Assembly: GCA_009885105.1 (NCBI GenBank)
Contig: VFLI01000028.1
Coordinates: 1 to 61,746, forward strand
DNA from: Spirochaetia bacterium
GTDB taxonomy: Bacteria > Spirochaetota > Leptospiria > Leptospirales > Leptonemataceae
Length of the DNA: 61,746 nt
Direction of reading: 5' to 3'
Every line of letters starts with the position of its first letter. Within the stretch, counting starts at the first letter, position 1. The notes below the pieces were generated by a model that saw nothing but the letters and a program-made list of their open reading frames with translations, did not search any database and had not been told where the DNA came from. Shown here in pieces: positions 60,385-61,746 of this stretch. A program made the translations under genes and the position numbers.

Positions 60385-61089
60385 ATGAACGTTAATAAAA
60401 GCGAATCGAATACGTTCCGGCATATATCAGTGTCTGTTCACGCCCGTTCGCGGACGCCGGCATTGACATATTTCGGTCTTTCGCTTGCCGGATTGATGTT
60501 CGCTTCTCTGTCCATCAACTGTTTTCCCGGCGGCATTGTATCCAGGGGCGGCGACCGGGACAATGCCGGTTTTGTTGCGGAGGCGACTCTGACCCACGGT
60601 GCGCCGTATAAAATCGTCTGTTACGATTCCACAGAAGCCGCCCGGCGCGAAATTGAAAAAGAGAAGGAAAAAGAAAAACCGGATTACAAACCGTCCGATA
60701 CGGCACAGGCCCCGCCTGTTCGATTTGAAGATTCGTCGACATACCGGGGCGGCTGTGAAGAGGAAGGAGAATCATCCGTTTTTTTTCTTTTCAATATTAT
60801 TCCAGTAACGCCGCCCCTGAGTCCGGAATACGCGATAGGAGTGCCTGTCCAGAAACTGGAAGGCGATACGATGATTCATATCCGCTACTGGCATGAAACG
60901 CATTATTACAGCATACTGGGAAGGGTTTCTGTGCTTCGCGTACGGGGCGATATCATAAAATTTCTGACTGAAGAAGAGAGGCTTGCCCAGGAAGAAGAAA
61001 GAAAGAAAAGAGAAAAGCAAAGAGCGCTGGATAAAGCCCGTGAAAAAACACAGCCGGCTCAAAATCCACTCCCGGGACGGACTCGATGA
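60385..61089 (+). CDS. Lipoprotein, paralogue of preceding gene
   Basis: 234 aa with signal and lipobox LSINC. The core EGDTMIHIRYWHETHYY followed by RVRGDIIKF repeats the pattern of the preceding lipoprotein, here with an extra acidic linker and a C-terminal Glu/Arg-rich helix (EEERKKREKQRALDKA). It overlaps the next gene by an ATGA. Function unknown. Confidence 0.72.
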   Translation: MNVNKSESNTFRHISVSVHARSRTPALTYFGLSLAGLMFASLSINCFPGGIVSRGGDRDNAGFVAEATLTHGAPYKIVCYDSTEAARREIEKEKEKEKPDYKPSDTAQAPPVRFEDSSTYRGGCEEEGESSVFFLFNIIPVTPPLSPEYAIGVPVQKLEGDTMIHIRYWHETHYYSILGRVSVLRVRGDIIKFLTEEERLAQEEERKKREKQRALDKAREKTQPAQNPLPGRTR

Positions 61090-61397
61090 AATACATCCGG
61101 CCCTTCGCTCTGATACTGGCTCTGTCCGCTTCGATTTTAATCGAATGTCAGGCTGAAAAAGACACAGAAAAAACACCGAACGCCTGGAGTGAAATATACG
61201 CGGCCATTGAATTCAAAGCGAAACAGTGCGGCAACCGCCCCGGGTATCCCCTGATCGTGCCGGAGAATCCGCCATCGTACGGAACGAGATTGTGTTCGCT
61301 GACCATCACACAGCAGCCATGCCCGTTCAGTGATTATCCGCTCTTCTGTCTTGAGATGTATGAAATAGATGTTCCGGGGATTGGGCCGAGCCAATGA
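61086..61397 (+). CDS. Small Cys-containing lipoprotein
   Basis: 103 aa with a signal and lipobox LIEC. The mature part has four more Cys (CGNRPG, LCSLTITQQPCPF, FCLEM) that could form disulfides. It starts by overlapping the upstream stop (ATGA) and ends by overlapping the next start. No family is recognised. Confidence 0.7.
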   Translation: MKYIRPFALILALSASILIECQAEKDTEKTPNAWSEIYAAIEFKAKQCGNRPGYPLIVPENPPSYGTRLCSLTITQQPCPFSDYPLFCLEMYEIDVPGIGPSQ

Positions 61398-61746
61398 AAT
61401 TTTTTCAGACAATATTCCGGTCCCGGCGCTGGCTGCTCCTCGTGGCAGCGGTCTATTTCCTGCCAGTGTCTCTTTTCGCGCTTGATTTTACTATCCGCGT
61501 TTTCGATCCGCAGACGGGAAAAAATATTCCCGATGTGCAGATTGTCATTTTGGAAATCAAAGCAAAATTCGTCACCGATGAAAACGGATTGGCGCGAGCG
61601 ACCGTTCCGGCTCCCGGTTACTATACCTTTCGCACGATTGTGCCCGGCGGCGAGCTCGTCCAGCCGAGACTGCAGATTGTATCCGCGGGTCAGCAGATAA
61701 CGATTCTCACAAAGGAGGCGCCGCCAGAGCCGCAGCGGCAGGTCGC
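61394..61746 (+). CDS. Exported protein with carboxypeptidase-regulatory-like domain, 3' end outside window
   Basis: ATG 61394 overlaps the previous stop by four bases; the frame is open to the window end (117 codons). A signal peptide (LLLVAAVYFLPVSLFA) precedes a beta-sandwich motif: RVFDPQTGKNIPDVQIVI and DENGLARATVPAPGYYTF. This is the carboxypeptidase-regulatory-like domain, often found at the start of TonB-dependent receptors and other outer-membrane proteins. The rest cannot be judged. It lies at the head of the lipoprotein run and may be their outer-membrane partner. Confidence 0.7.
   Translation, partial: MKFFQTIFRSRRWLLLVAAVYFLPVSLFALDFTIRVFDPQTGKNIPDVQIVILEIKAKFVTDENGLARATVPAPGYYTFRTIVPGGELVQPRLQIVSAGQQITILTKEAPPEPQRQV

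Overview
The window looks like chromosomal DNA of a Gram-negative bacterium, most plausibly a spirochaete near the Leptospirales (Leptonema/Turneriella-like). This is inferred from many short predicted lipoproteins with relaxed lipoboxes (LLYC, LLPSSRC, SMQC, LSINC), several class III adenylate cyclases and GHKL/HDOD/CheD signalling proteins, a membrane pyrophosphatase, a eukaryote-type UDP-glucose pyrophosphorylase, and GC content near 50% by eye. No rRNA, tRNA or CRISPR array was seen.

Region 1 (1-9.4 kb) is accessory. It holds the end of a TPR protein, a palindrome-controlled three-gene operon (57-aa peptide, DUF1704-like HExxH...EGLA metallopeptidase, 293-aa helical protein), and a tightly coupled RNA end-repair cassette (ExxEH methyltransferase, ATP-dependent RNA ligase, HD-Pnk end-healing enzyme). 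A 909-aa PLD-helicase fusion follows. Region 2 (9.4-12.7 kb) is mobile: a group II intron with its reverse transcriptase, a 24-bp exact direct repeat near its two ends, and an IS481-type insertion sequence directly after.

Region 3 (12.9-25.5 kb) is mostly housekeeping and signalling: SUMF1-type lipoprotein, Maf, HtpG, a divergent GHKL ATPase, rhodanese, PhoU, a nucleotidyltransferase, FolD, a GAF-GAF-cyclase and ArgB. Region 4 (25.6-28.4 kb) carries a VapBC module with a 28-bp perfect palindrome over its start, a secreted lipase with a structured 3' element, and a decayed stretch. Region 5 (28.4-39.2 kb) has RsgA, Apt, UDP-glucose pyrophosphorylase, PlsC with a divergent TetR regulator, an SDR, a HEAT/zinc-ribbon protein, a lipoprotein and a glycoside hydrolase.

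Region 6 (39.3-49.5 kb) has H+-pyrophosphatase, transaldolase, TraB, CheD-HDOD, shikimate kinase and alanine racemase. Region 7 (49.7-61.7 kb) has a PglF/WbpM-type sugar dehydratase, an SGNH hydrolase, a GHKL-cyclase fusion, a STAS/zinc-ribbon protein, MazG, and a run of lipoprotein genes with overlapping ends leading into a carboxypeptidase-regulatory-like protein cut by the window edge.

Short dispersed repeats (CTCTGCG-type, CACGGAG-type, CAGGAT-type and TTCGCGTTCATT-type) lie between genes. Two of them run into genes and encode the hydrophobic core of a signal peptide (30.6 kb and 57.75 kb). The most interesting candidates are the peptide/metallopeptidase operon, the RNA-repair cassette with its helicase neighbour, the GHKL-cyclase fusion, and the repeat-derived signal peptides.
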